From positions 42,591,502-42,655,501 of the forward strand of contig CM055104.1 in the NCBI GenBank assembly GCA_029204225.1: DNA of 64,000 nt. The letters run 5' to 3'. A program made the translations under genes and the position numbers. This document shows, piece by piece, positions 10,201 to 20,862 of the stretch (positions within the stretch are counted from its first letter, which is position 1; every line of letters starts with the position of its first letter). The stretch is from Diphasiastrum complanatum (lineage: Eukaryota > Streptophyta > Lycopodiopsida > Lycopodiales > Lycopodiaceae). The notes under the pieces are model-generated. The model worked only from the letters and a program-made list of their open reading frames with translations. It was not told where the DNA came from and did not search any database.

Positions 10201-11199
10201 CTTAGAGTCATTACAAGATAGAAGAGTAGAAAAATAATGCTTGTTAAAGGACATGTGGGAACTAGCCCCACTATCTATCCACCATGTGTCTTGACTTGAA
10301 GTTGGTGTAGATGCAACCATTAAGGATGTGTTGAATCCATCCTCATATTCTTCCTCTTGAGCAATGTTCCCTTGATCTCCTTTGGCTTGTTGATTCTTCT
10401 TCAAGTAGCATTCTGAGGCAAAGTGTCCTTTCTTCCCACAAAAGAAACACTTTAGTTTTGCCTTGTTCTTCACTTTGCCTTTGGAGGTAGATCCTCCATT
10501 CTTCATCTCGGCCTCCTTGCCTTGATTTTTCTTGAATGGATTTTGCTTTTTCTTGCCTTTAGATGTAAAGTTAGCTTTCTCCTCTCCTCCATTAAGTGAC
10601 ATGCTATCCATTCTTGTCTTGAGGTGTAGAAGCCTACTCTCCTCGGCCACAAGAACATTGTGCAACTTTTCAATGGATGGAAGAGAGTCTTGAATGGCAA
10701 ATGATTGGACTAAGTTGGTAAACTCATCACTTAGACCATTCAAAATGATTTGTACTAGTTCTTGATCTTGGATCTTCTCTCCTATTGCACTTAACTCCTT
10801 GTTAAGAGATTTGATCCTTAGAACATACTCTTGTCCACTCTCTCCACTTCCTTTCATGCTTTGGAAAACTTGATTTCTTAGCATGAGGATTCTTGAAGTA
10901 TTGTTGGATTCATAAATGCTCTTTAATGAATCCCAAGCCTCTTTGGATGAGGTACAAGAAGACACCTCTTTCAAGAGGTCATTGCATACATTTAACTTTA
11001 TGCAATGTAGAGCTAATCTTGCTCTCTTCTTGTATTTGGCTTGTTCTTGGGGAGTTTGAGGCTCTTCCTCTACTCCTTGAACTATGTCATATAGATCATG
11101 GATCACTAGGAGTGATTCCATTCTCACTTTCCAAATGGAATAATTTGTGGAAGTGAGTCTCTCACTTGATTCCATCAAATATCCACCCATGGATGACAT
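7219..11199 (-). CDS. Ty1/copia gag-pol polyprotein, intact, 1326 aa
   Basis: A single frame encodes all copia domains in order. Gag of the UBN2 type covers about residues 10-220. A CCHC zinc knuckle (CFFCGKKGHFASEC) is at 251-264. The aspartic protease has DSGASSH at 309-315. The GAG-pre-integrase motif HKRLGHP is near 441-447. The integrase catalytic triad is D505, D567 (CDNGGEY) and E603 (NGVAERKNR). Reverse transcriptase has D920 in the first motif and YVDD at 1005-1008. RNase H covers about 1160-1300 with D1169, the SSCEAEY motif and CDNQAS. The ATG at 11199 precedes the conserved gag start, and the length matches the family. Gag-pol in one frame without a shift is usual for plant copia. 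The product would drive reverse transcription and integration. No broken motif was seen. Confidence 0.97.
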   Translation of the reverse strand: MSSMGGYLMESSERLTSTNYSIWKVRMESLLVIHDLYDIVQGVEEEPQTPQEQAKYKKRARLALHCIKLNVCNDLLKEVSSCTSSKEAWDSLKSIYESNNTSRILMLRNQVFQSMKGSGESGQEYVLRIKSLNKELSAIGEKIQDQELVQIILNGLSDEFTNLVQSFAIQDSLPSIEKLHNVLVAEESRLLHLKTRMDSMSLNGGEEKANFTSKGKKKQNPFKKNQGKEAEMKNGGSTSKGKVKNKAKLKCFFCGKKGHFASECYLKKNQQAKGDQGNIAQEEEYEDGFNTSLMVASTPTSSQDTWWIDSGASSHMSFNKHYFSTLLSCNDSKKSIYTASDQACKIDGIGSIPLCLGTSKRIDLDNVLYVPTISRNLLSVGQLMDNGLDVHFKNGVCSILKNDKCIASGIKQGRLFKLDANVASESVNLAREELTQVELWHKRLGHPNLQSMESMASKELALGLPRAFKKCGKMCEACGLAKSHKSSYKKSSSRSLSPLDLIHSDVHSFSHASNGGALMYVTFIDDCTRFTWIELLSKKNLVYEAFIKFKSLVEKQLSTSIKALRCDNGGEYTSNKMKDFCEINGIKLQYTCSYTPQQNGVAERKNRSLCECAKSLRLDASLPISFWGEAITCANYLCNRLPSSAIDGISPYQALFDKKPNVKYFKIFGCTCYVHIPLETRRKEDATSFKGIFVGYGENSKGYRIYDPTSKKVKVSKDVLFDESQFAKSLSNGSNPLCIEDLDKSEEDLDKPEEDHDKPEDGDLDPSQKGPRRSSRSKAEPSRLTYVDKGKQKEGSTSSTSYSFLATLIEEPSSFEEACKSKVWRDAMQVEYDALEENHTWNLVNLPRGKKPLACKWIYRIKYNQDGSISKYKARLVAKGFLQIKGLDYEETFAPVAKLVTIRLIICIATLFKWDLYQMDVTNAFLNGFLEEEIYMMQPEGFIKIGEEQKVCYLRKSLYGLKQAPRAWYSRLHDFLYSLGFVLSAYEPSLYFKCNEGKIIILVLYVDDIIMTGNDDDGIGKVKVDLSSEFKMVDLGFLKFILGIEVSRSSNCTFISQSKYATSILERFGMKDCKGIDTPMEHVVKATNEGDEASFEDITLFRKLIGSLIYLTITRPDLSFCVSKLSQSMQAPLIHHWKSAKRVLRYVSSTRFFGILYEGSNLHLRAYSDSDFAGDKMDRKSISAFATFLCGGVISWLSKKQDTISLSSCEAEYKALTSTTKELLWLRRLLMELHVLEAEEIPYIFCDNQASQQIASNPIFHARTKHIEIAHHFVREKVQSKEVQLHHVPSSECIADILTKPLSKDPFFKLRYALGIVDRCTLDLPS

Positions 11200-11783
11200 T
11201 TTAGAATGAATGCTCTTTTAAAAATCACAAAGATTTTTGAATTTTAAAAGATCTATGAAGTGGCCTAAAGCTTACTAGAATGCCTATAGGCTTGTCTCTA
11301 TCAAACTAACACACAAGCTTGAATGATACTCAAAGATCTTACCAAAAATTTCTAGCTTTCACTCTCACAAAAAAAAATTGCTTTACACTTTTCTTAGAGA
11401 TTTCACTTCAACTAAGGATCTGAACAAATCAGCCTCTTAGATCTGATCTTAGACTCTAAAAAGAAATGCTTCAATGATCCAAAACACTATTTGGTCATAG
11501 GCATTAGTTAGAATGAATCTAGATCAATACTATGCTTCAAAAAGCACCAAAAATGAACTAGTATTGTGATTTTGGGACCAAAAAACACAAAGTAACTTGA
11601 ATTGAAAGTTGCTGTACGGTTTCACACGTGTGAAAAGTACATACACAGCCTCCAAGTCGTTTTGATCCAAATGATTACAAGCTATCACTCTAGAAGAACT
11701 CGCCCTCACTAGTATTGGCCAAAAAACAAATTTTGCCAATGATCTTTACAAGATTTATGATTCAATGATCACTCTCTTACTTA

Positions 11784-11795
11784 GCTCTGATACCA
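11784..11795 (-). other. Primer-binding site (initiator methionine tRNA)
   Basis: Minus strand TGGTATCAGAGC directly abuts the 5' LTR end. It is the standard complement of the 3' end of initiator tRNA-Met used by plant copia elements to prime minus-strand DNA. Confidence 0.95.
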
Positions 11796-12657
11796 TGATA
11801 AATTTTACAGTTTTTAGGACAATAATGATTGTACTTTACAATCATAGAGAGTTATTGGTTGCTTAATCAATGAATCTATCAAGTTCTACACATTAGATCT
11901 TGATCTAGATTCACTACACTTGGATTTAAGCAAGAGCAATAGATCAACACATCATTTTTTAGTGAGAGCGGCTTCACACGTGTGGAGTACTGTCCACTGT
12001 ACGGCCTGCACCTGAAACAACAAGTACAATGATACTAGATAGCAATCATGCATAAAAATCACAAGACAAATGACTAGAAATCTCACAAAAGTGTAGAGTG
12101 CAAAAGTCTCATCATTTTTCTTAGCAAAATGATGATCCTTTTATGGATCAAGTACATCCATGAGTCTGGTACAGTCCAGCAGGCCTTCACACGTGTGAAG
12201 AGTGCCACATCACTCATATCTATCCATTTGATCCATCCTTGATCCTTATCCAATAGTTGACCTTCTAGAATATGACTAAAATCCAAAAAGCTAGTCTCCT
12301 AGAATATAGGAATATTCCCTACAAAATAGGATCTAAGGAAAATGGTCAACTCTTATCTTCTAGTACTCTATACACACATGTGAACATCCACTTGCCATGT
12401 GGGAGCATTTACTCATGCACATGCAAGGAAAAGCTAATTTGTAGGTGACTAGTCAACTTGACTAAAAACTAGTCATTTCATGTTCACACTAACTAGAATG
12501 ATACAAAATCAATTTGGATATATACAAACATGAAAAGTACATCCTTTCACACATGGGAACATGCTCCACACGTGTGAAATCATATCATCAACATATTCTA
12601 ATGTTTGATCAATATTTACATGAACCAATGTCAAGTGAGAAGTGACAATTTTCAACA
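11796..12657 (-). repeat. 5' LTR of the intact copia element (862 bp)
   Basis: This LTR has the same length and, by eye, the same sequence as the left one. As the 5' LTR it carries the promoter. A TATA-like TATATATCC on the minus strand lies near 12524-12532. The three CACACGTGTG palindromes recur at 11975, 12188 and 12567. The target duplication CATTA follows at 12658-12662. Confidence 0.95.
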
Positions 12658-12662
12658 CATTA
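12658..12662. repeat. Target-site duplication CATTA (right)
   Basis: This matches the five bases before the left LTR and confirms the boundaries of the intact element. Confidence 0.9.
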
Positions 12663-12988
12663 TAATTTCGCACCTTGGTTGAAACTATGTTGAATGCTGC
12701 ATTAATTTAATAAACATAGATCAGCAGTGCCTGACTCTATTTTGGAGGACTGTAGGAGTGATTCAGCTGGCAGTGTCCAGCGATCGCATCTGAACTCCAT
12801 CCGAGTCACAAGAGGATCGTGGTTCCTTCGCGAAAACTTCGCGACTGCAAAATCCAAATCACGATTCCTGATTCTCATCACTGATATCAGAGTAGGTCAT
12901 TTGGTCAAATTCTGACATAGCCAAGAATCTAGCAGATGCAGGATCTCAAACAAACAACCATCAACAAGGGAAGAGTCTTCAAGAAGCA
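12663..12988 (+). repeat. End of an older copia LTR plus leader with primer-binding-site-like sequence
   Basis: The sequence up to TCATCA at 12880 looks like an LTR end. CTGATATCAGAG at 12881-12892 resembles the copia primer-binding site TGGTATCAGAG with changes. A leader of about 95 bp then runs to the gag ATG at 12989. The LTR's first part would lie left of 6339, separated by the younger element. Confidence 0.5.
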
Positions 12989-13615
12989 ATGGCTTCAATC
13001 AGCAGCATGCAAAGCAAGATCTGCACAATACTTGATTCCTCAAGATCTAAATTTTTAGCCTGGAAAGTTAAGACATCTTTGATACTCAAGAGTGAAGGAC
13101 TATTCCCCTGGGTGGATGTCATAGAAGAAATGCCTACGACAACAGGCAAGGAGCTATGCGAATGGAGGGAGAAAAATGACAAGGCAGTAGCCTTGCTATC
13201 ATCTTCCATCGAAGATAGTCTCACACTTGACCTGGCTACACTCTCCAAAGCTACGGAGATGTGGGATGCATTACTCACTAGATTTCAGACGAAATCAAGA
13301 CGTCAAATCATGATGCTGGAAGATCAACTAACGAATCTACAGTGGGATGGAAAAGACCTCACTTCTTTCGTAAGAAAGATAAAGGATTTGTTTCTGTCAC
13401 CACATAACTCTGGGGCAGAGAACGTTGTGTCAGCTGAGAAGCAGCTCACGTACCTGTTGAGAACCTTATCCAGATCATTCCAGATGACAAGAACCTTGCT
13501 CGCGAAAGATCCCGCCATGAATCTCGAAAGGCGATTGTCGAGATTCGAGAGGAAGTCGAGGCCAGAGAACATCTTGATCACAAAGATGGTTCTGACCAGG
13601 ACTTGTGTTGGTTGA
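12989..13615 (+). pseudogene. Ty1/copia gag fragment, 208 codons
   Basis: The frame encodes a UBN2-type copia gag. FLAWKVKTSLILKSEG lies near the N-terminus, TEMWDALLTRF in the middle and QIMMLEDQLTNLQWDGKDL downstream. No zinc knuckle or protease follows; the frame ends in unrelated sequence at 13615. Copia integrase of the same orientation reappears only at 18787, so the element is either deleted or split by 5 kb of other DNA, including gypsy remnants. Confidence 0.8.
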
Positions 13616-13623
13616 CGTAATGA

Positions 13624-14361
13624 TGCAAGTCCACATAGATGGTTTACATGTAGGTATAGAAAATGTGTATATTGAAGGTAAAGTGTTGGCAAAGTATGGG
13701 AATTACGATGCTGAGTAAAAATATGAAAATATTTAAAGCTCGATATAACAAACAGATACAGTGATTCTACCATCATTGTGTCTGTTCAAGAATCTATTAA
13801 AGATTCTTGTTACATGCAATTAATATACATGATTGTATTCGAATACGTTGCTTCAATGTTTGATCCAAAATAATACATTATGATTGCGGGACTTCAAATT
13901 TAGTTTTGGTATACGGATCAAAGACTTTGATTACAAAAATTGAACCCTTCGAGGTGAATGTAAAATTCCTTCCAAAAATGTCAATATTAGAATTTCGAAC
14001 GCATTGTGAAACTGTAATTGCTAAAAACTCGATTGTCCATGCATCTACGCTTCTGGCAACTGTTGCAGTTCCAATAATAGAATCGGACCAACTGGATACA
14101 ACAAAAAAAACTCTTCTTGTAGCAGATGGATTAGAGCAAGAAGATCAAGGTCAGGTAAACAATTTCATATACGTTTCTTATATATATACATATTGTTGTT
14201 CAAACTATTCAACACATGTTGCGTCTACCTACTAACAAATGCGTGCAGGCCATATTTTGGGAAAATTCAACCAAATTGTTCCAAAATCTTGTTGCTGCAT
14301 TTCATAATGAAAATCGTCGAATTTATTCTATTAAAAATTTGGGCGTATGGAAAAATTGAAA
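13624..14361 (+). pseudogene. Exon-like coding pieces of unknown identity
   Basis: Three plus-strand pieces read like exons. The first, about 13624-13715, encodes GLHVGIENVYIEGKVLAKYG and ends near a GTAAAAAT donor. The second, about 13898-14155, is preceded by an AAATTTAG acceptor, contains FLPKMSILEFRTHCETVIAK and ends CAG/GTAAAC. The third, 14250-14359, follows GTGCAG, contains KLFQNLVAAFHNENRRIYSI and ends in TGA. The second and third pieces join plausibly at the splice sites. I do not recognise the protein. It could be a captured or decayed host gene end, or chance. No start codon or upstream exon was identified. Confidence 0.3.
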
Positions 14362-15900
14362 ACCTCTAGTTCTCTGTGTTTGAGAAAACGATATTTCTTC
14401 AACTACCAATAGGCCACTGTCATGATAAACTTGTGTGCGCTTATTAGGGGCAAACAAAACACATCTACATTAACAAAGAGGTACAAACAAATATTGCTGA
14501 TAATCCATAAACCGTGAACTCATGCATGGTTTAAAGAATGTTCGAAATCATGATACTAATTCATATTGGTATATGGCAGCTGCTTGGAAAGCTTTGGATA
14601 TCTAGAATAAATGTTCCTTTTATTGAGCGAGTTTGTGAAGATGTGCTAGTAATTAGTTTTCAATGCGTAATATCAAGCCTTTTTGCTTCCAATGCAAACA
14701 ATCAACGAATTTTACATGTATGCCACGTTTATCATGTTCTATTGTTGCTGGTGGCACATTGCATAAAGTTATATTAAAAGGCGACCTCCTTGGATGTGTG
14801 CTTGATTTGAAAAAGCCTTTTGAAAGAGTCATAGATTAGGATTTCCACAAACATGGTTCAGATTATGTTCATAGTTTTGAGTTTGGTTGTACGAAATATG
14901 TGTCTTCACATACATTGCTAAAAATGTTTGCTTTTCTAAAATAAGTCATGTTCTAAATCTGTGTGCATAAAAGTGTTACTGCATATTGTTGTGTCTGTAT
15001 GTTGTAACATGTTTATATATTCAAAAAGTTAACAATGAACTATTTACCTAGTTTATTGAACAATATGCTTGGTTAAAAATTTTAGATTTGAAACTGCCTT
15101 TAGTAACAACTATCTTAAAACCTGCATCAAAGCTTAGAAAAATGTGTGAGACTCTATATATTTACATGTTATAGGTTTTCTTCCTACCAAATCGTTGTTT
15201 TGAAATTGACAAACGTTGCCTTGACTAAATTCTTGTGAATGAATCGTATTCAGAAATTAGTATTCGAACATCATGTCAGAATTGCAATGCTTGTAAGCTA
15301 ATCGTGTTTTCGGTCTAGGAACATATTATTGTTATTTATTTTGCAAACGCATCACAAATAACATAAACATAGATTTGTTCTTTGTTTGTTACAATAATAC
15401 GTTCTTTGTGTTCTAGAATTAGATGTCGGCCATAATGTGGGGTGTGTATAGTTCGAATTGTAGTTCCTCATGCCTATATGCCTTGTGGGGTGCGGGGTGA
15501 CATATTCGAACTGTATGTGTTAACCATTGGTACAAATATGCTGCTCGAAGTCGGGCGTAAAGCAGGGGTGATTAGTTGTCGATGTGAGATAGCTGCCGAT
15601 CGTTTAGCTATAAGGGATATCAACCAGATTTGATGGGACGTTACTGAGGCAATGTGCTGCTTAATGGTGAAAGCACAAATGGTTTGATGGATGTTCCCCA
15701 TGGGCTAATTCTGTGATAGATTTGTGTGGGCGCGACTAGGCAAAGGTCCTACGTCCGGTCTCAAGGGGGATGTGACTTGAGAGGGATCGTTGTGTTAGCT
15801 TTGGTTGGTATGTTCGTTTGTTGTGTTGCTTGGACACGAATGACATGGTTCCTACTTGGCTCTCAGGTGACTTGATCGTGCTGATTTAAGGAGGAGATAC
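14362..15900. other. AT-rich DNA, no supported gene
   Basis: There are only short frames without recognisable domains. The stretch 15480-15880 is less AT-rich and may belong to the LTR or leader of the gypsy remnant that follows, but no boundary could be set. Confidence 0.5.
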
Positions 15901-15959
15901 TTTTGTATTGAAGATGACTTAATAAAGAAGAAAAAAGAGAGCTATGGAGCCCGACCTAC

Positions 15960-16760
15960 AGAGGGCAGAATTTTCAAAGAAAAGGAAAACAGTCTCGTGG
16001 AAGTGCACATCTTACCAAGATCGATGACCACCTTGATGAATCACGAACATTAACAGACGGAGAAGAGCAATGTCAAGAAAATGGCTCCCACATGCATCGA
16101 GATGGCGCCAAATCCAAATTGAGAAGAAAGAGCGTATGCACGTCCCAATGTGGCACCTCCTCAAGAAGAGATTGGTGCCCCTTCTAAACCTCCACCAAGA
16201 ACCCGTACCAGAGGTGCAACAAGACCTCTTTGAAGAGCAGATGCGTCAATATTTATCAAACGCAATGGCAGCTACTCTTAGTGAGGTAAAGAAGGACAGA
16301 GAGAAATACACTAGCATGAAATGCAGAAGGCTCGAAGAAGACTGCTAAAGTAAAAGGGTCGCCAAGTTTCAAAGGGGAGCCTGACGTTCAAGCTATGGAG
16401 GATTGGTTGTTTTACATAGACCATTACTTCTGCTTGATAAACACTCTTGAAGAAAAGAAAGCAGAGTTGGCGCTAACATATTTTGAGGGCTACACAACAA
16501 ACTATTATCGAGTGGCAGGAATGCAGTTCCGGACATGAAATGCGTTACGAGAGGAGTTCATACCTAAAGATTCGCACATGAGATTGAGGGCAGAATTATC
16601 AGGACTCAAGCAGAAAGGTTCACTACGAGAGCACCTGAACAAGTTCATGCAGAGTGTATGGATTATTAAGGATATGTCAGAAGCTGACAAGATTCACTAC
16701 CTCTTGTCTGTAATTCAGACTTGGATGCGACGAGCGATAGACAATTACACAAACAGTTAG
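15960..16760 (+). pseudogene. Ty3/gypsy-type gag remnant
   Basis: An N-terminal piece (16070-16348) contains QDLFEEQMRQYLSNAMAAT. After a frame change the retrotransposon-gag core follows: SFKGEPDVQAMEDWLFYIDH, then ELALTYFEG, and at 16578-16757 AELSGLKQKGSLREHLNKF. A block of the form 'W..... F..F....' with a downstream 'LKQ.GS..EH...F' is typical of plant gypsy gag. Frameshifts and stops show that it is dead. No zinc knuckle or protease was found after it. Confidence 0.7.
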
Positions 16761-17555
16761 AATGAACAAGTATTGGTTAAGATAAGCTTAGGATTTAAGT
16801 TCACTATTAAGATATATATTGCTTTTATTAGAAAATGACTCCCAATGTAGAGTTATATTGTATAGATTGTATTAGTTGGCTCGAACAAAAAAGGACCGAA
16901 TGGAGTCCGAATTAAGTGCGGTCTGATTTGATAGTTTAAATAGAAAGCTATAGGAACTTTCAAGAATAAGCGAGATGGTGGTGTGTCAAAATGACAACTT
17001 GTCGAACTTGGCCCCAAACCTAGCTTCAAGCCATATTTGCCATGTTCTAGAGAACAATATGTGTTCTAGCCACACGGTCCAACCGATACTACAATATAGT
17101 ACAAATAGTAGGAAGAATGACTTTCGGTCGGATTGAAAATACGAGCTATCGGTTGAATTTACCATCATGAAATCTAATTGCATTGCCCTAGCTTCAAAGC
17201 CTCCCACTCACTGGCCCAAAAATTGTACATGGTGCGGTACACATTTTTGGAATGGTCCGTTTGAGCCAATAGTGTCTGAGACAAAGGACCTATAACAACT
17301 TGTCGGGGTCCATTCTAAGGTGGCATGATCGAACAACAAGTTGTTGAATGCAGTGCTTCTTGTACATTTCATGTCAAAAAGTGCATGCGACCTAGCAGGC
17401 CAACCCGGGATTTTGCATCACAGACTTCCAGTGGCCATTGGAATGCCACACGCAATCTCAGAGAGTCAATATGAACTTGCTAGAATGATTTTTGTAGAAT
17501 TCGAGTGGCCACCCCACCTTTCCATTCAGAGCCTCAAATGCTTTTGTATCCACAC
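16761..17555. other. Spacer between gypsy gag and gypsy RNase H remnants
   Basis: The protease and reverse transcriptase expected here are absent, and only short frames were seen. It is probably deletion-scarred or replaced DNA inside the gypsy element. Confidence 0.4.
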
Positions 17556-18600
17556 CTAGTGTTGATCAAGCTTTTCAAAAAATAAAAGTCAGTTTATCAA
17601 CTATCCCAATTCTAGGGATTGTGAAATTCCATTTGAATTGATAACTGATGCTTCAGATGCCACAGGTGCCGCACTTATGCAAAAGGAACACGCTACTGCA
17701 TTCCATAGCCAAAAATTAACTTCGATGCAACAATGTTATTCTATTTATGATGAGGAGTTCTATTATACATGTTTTTCGTACTTGGGTACAATATTTAAAA
17801 GGATCACATACAGTTGTTAAATTGATCATCGTTTCTTAAAATACATTTTCACACAACCAGTTATGAATCAACATCAAGCTCGTTGGTGTGAATATCTAGC
17901 ATTCTTTACCCATGTTGACATTGAATATATTCTGGATTTGAAGACCGGTGTGGCAGATGGCCTTAGCCGTATGCCACAAGCTATGCATATTACCTCATTT
18001 CATGCAGAGGTAGATGGTCAAATGTATTAGTTTTATACATTTTTGCATGGTCTTTTATTTTTTCATGATCGTATCCGTGTTCACATGATTATCACATACA
18101 TAATACTCTCATTCGTGAACATCATGATGTACCATTTAGTGCTAATCCGAGTATTAATAAGATGTATTGCCTTATCTCATCTACTTACTATTGGCCACAA
18201 ATGTGACAAGATGTTATTAGAGCCATTACCAAATGTTTTAGCTATCAACAAATAAAAACCTTGGGACATTCCTACTAGACATTGGGAAAGTATCAATATG
18301 GACTTTATTACCTCACTACTTCGTTCACATCACCATAATACTCAGATTCTTGTTGTTGTTGACTGTTTTTCTAAAATGGCACATTTTATACCTTGTAAGA
18401 AGAAAGCCACAGCATCTTATGTTGCTAGTCTTTTTTATAACATTTTTTTTGCCTACATGGTTTGCTAAAAACCATTATAACTGATCAAGATCCTAAGTTA
18501 TCAAGTAACTTTTGGACTTCTTTATTTCAATGCCTAGCTACTAAATTATTATTTAGTATTGCATATCATCCTGAAACCGATGGTCAAACATCCGATTAGC
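17556..18600 (+). pseudogene. Ty3/gypsy RNase H and integrase remnant
   Basis: Frames with many stops carry the gypsy RNase H start (ITDASDATGAALMQ), HSQKLTSMQQCYSIYDEE, the tether segment YLAFFTHVDIEYILDLKTG and ADGLSRMP. Integrase parts follow: TYYWPQM, LKTIITDQDPKLSSNFW and FSIAYHPETDGQT. The order is that of gypsy RT-RH-IN, with RT missing. It ends near 18600, where a 50-bp segment (CTACTAAATTATTATTTAGTATTGCATAT core) is repeated at 18535 and 18630. Confidence 0.8.
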
Positions 18601-18779
18601 CATCTGTGTTTGTATTGCATCCGATTAGGCAGCTACTAAATTATTATTTAGTATTGCATATTATTAACCACTAACATATTTTTGCAACTGAAATGATCTA
18701 AGAGATTGTAAGGCTCAATGGCCAAAACTCACACAAAAATTTGACTTTTAAGTGCAATAAATCAAGGGTATCATGTGAC

Positions 18780-19402
18780 CCATATACAAATCTAGCTTTG
18801 AGGTTATCTACTTGTTTTCTGAAGAACAAATCCGAAGCTTTCAAGTTCTTCAAGCATTTCAAGACATCCGCTGAAAATCAGACCCAGAGAAAGATCAAGG
18901 CTCTACGTACTGATGGAGGGGGAGAATTCATCTCCACTGAATTCAAGGACTTCTGCAAGGTCAATGGAATACATCAACAATACACAACCAGCTACTCACC
19001 TCAGTCCAATGGCATAGCTGAGAAGAAGAATCGGACACTCATCGAAAGTGCCAAGAGCATGCTGGCCCATGCTCTCTTCCAAAGAAATTCTGGGCAGAAG
19101 CTGTTACTACAGCCGCCTATTTGCAGAATCGATCAAAACCATCACTTAAGCATATTCGAGTGTCTGGATGCATTGCCCATGCTCAAATCCTAGCTGATCT
19201 AAGAAAAAAGCTGGACGACACTAGAAGAAAGTCAACTTTCATCGGCTATTCCCCAAACCACAAGGCATACAAGCTCTACAATCTGGATACCAAGAAGGCA
19301 TTCACTAGTAGAGATGTCATTTTTGTAGAAGACCAGTTCATCGACCACAAGAAAAAAGCTCCATCGCCCTCCTATCCCAAAGCCGACGGAACTCATCATT
19401 GA
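18780..19402 (+). pseudogene. Ty1/copia integrase remnant
   Basis: The frame 18741-19193 holds SRVSCDPYTNL-like junk and then copia integrase: KIKALRTDGGGEFISTEFKD and SYSPQSNGIAEKKNRTLIES. A frame change near 19115 leads to HIRVSGCIAHAQI, TFIGYSPNHKAYKLYN and FTSRDVIFVEDQF (19121-19402). The protease before it and the RT after it are missing. It may be the continuation of the gag at 12989-13615. Confidence 0.8.
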
Positions 19403-19979
19403 TCAGCAACTTGACTCTGACTCCAACAAAGAAACAGACCCTTGGCAAGTCGAACCACATTAGAGGATCAAAGTTCAAGCTAAAAGATCGAATCGATCCA
19501 AATAGTCTCCATCCTGATTCATGGATGATCCAATCTGCTACTTTGTGCAAGAACCAAACACAGAGGCAATGTCGACACTTGATGCTGGTATCACTAACTT
19601 AGAGAAAAAGTGCAAAGCAAGGAAGTATCATTGGTTTACTGTAGGACAGATCTTATGGCAGCAGATTACTTTAAAAAAGCTTTATCAAAGGAGCACCATC
19701 TCAGATTTAACGACATGCTAAATCTTATTTATACAAAGACGAAAGCTTTTAAAATATCTAGGCGTCACAAAAATTGTACTCATTAGCTTCACACCCATGT
19801 ACTCACCTTCTGATTTTCATCACGATATACACTACTGTTTTTGTTCTATTGAATAGTACTACTCTTTATTCATCTTGATTATTGCTGGTAACTTTTGCAC
19901 TTCTGATCTACAACCGTCCGTTGTTCTACTTCCGCTGCTATTCCACTGATTTCCGACAAATCTTACTCATGATGAAGAT
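19403..19979. other. Intergenic DNA between copia remnants, nothing supported
   Basis: Only short unrelated frames are present. It may hold decayed copia linker sequence (19403-19720). Confidence 0.4.
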
Positions 19980-20576
19980 GGTTTGGATGTTCAAATTTGA
20001 AATGATGATGCTTTTGTGATGTCTTCATGTATGCTTGCTAATGATGGAGATCTAGATCCATGGTGGATTGATAATGGAGCAAGTTCACACATGACTTTTC
20101 ACAAAGATTACTTCACTTATTTGTTGGTATATGATGATGACAAGAAGGTGATCTACACGGCCAATGATGGTGAGTGTGCAATCAAAGAAATATTGGCACA
20201 ATTTCTATTTCACTCTCTACAAATGGGAATGTTCATTTGAAGAATGTTTTATTCATACCTTTCATTACCAAGAATTTACTTAGTGTGAGTCAATTGCTAA
20301 GTAAAGGTTTCAAAGTTGAGTTTGATGGAGATGCTTGTATGATTAAAAGGAAGGATATCGTGATTGAAAAAGCTAAAAGGCAAGGGAAGTTGCTCAAACT
20401 AGATGGTTGTGTTATTGCTAACCAAGTTGGATTTGTGGCAAGTGAGCAAATACCTATTCAAAGTACATATCTACCAAGTTCAAGGCCTTTTGTGATGAGC
20501 ATGGGATCTAGAGGGAGTATACAACATCAAGGACCCCACAACAAAATGGAGTGGCTAAAAGGAAGAATAGGAATGT

Positions 20577-20862
20577 AGACCTTGTAGGCTTTACTCACCT
20601 CACTATATCCAACAAATACCTCTTCTTGAAGATGGATCCTCCTTGGTCCTATCATCAAGAGTAATGTTGACATAGCATGTGCATCCAAGGTTCTTAGAAA
20701 GTTGACACTCGGCCTCCTCTTGAATAATATCTCAAAAGGTGTCATTCCATCCAAAATAGCACTCGGCCACCTATTGCACAAGAAATTGGCACACAACAAA
20801 GCTTGATCCCAAAATGGTTTGTCAAGATTAGCACTTAACCTCATGGCTTTAGCACTAACAAA
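20577..20862 (-). repeat. Inverted integrase segment inside copia family A
   Basis: While the surrounding copia reads on the plus strand, this stretch encodes the next integrase part on the minus strand: AKAMRLSANLDKPFWDQALL, NRWPSAILDGMTPFEILFKR and, in another frame, the glycine-rich segment before the linker. Breakpoints are estimated to about 20 bp. Confidence 0.7.

Larger units (their letters stand above)
6344..12657 (-). mobile_element. Complete, apparently autonomous Ty1/copia retrotransposon
   Basis: The element is 6314 bp. It has two 862-bp LTRs that showed no difference when read side by side, a 5-bp target duplication CATTA, a primer-binding site, a polypurine tract and one uninterrupted gag-pol frame of 1326 codons. 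It is transcribed on the minus strand, so the right LTR is the 5' LTR. The lack of LTR divergence means very recent insertion, and every part needed for transposition appears present. The leader between PBS and ATG is about 585 bp (11200-11783) and carries one further CACACGTGTG palindrome (11633-11642). Confidence 0.95.

Noticed and set aside
12979-13278. 99-codon minus-strand ORF
   Set aside because: Shadow of the copia gag frame on the plus strand.
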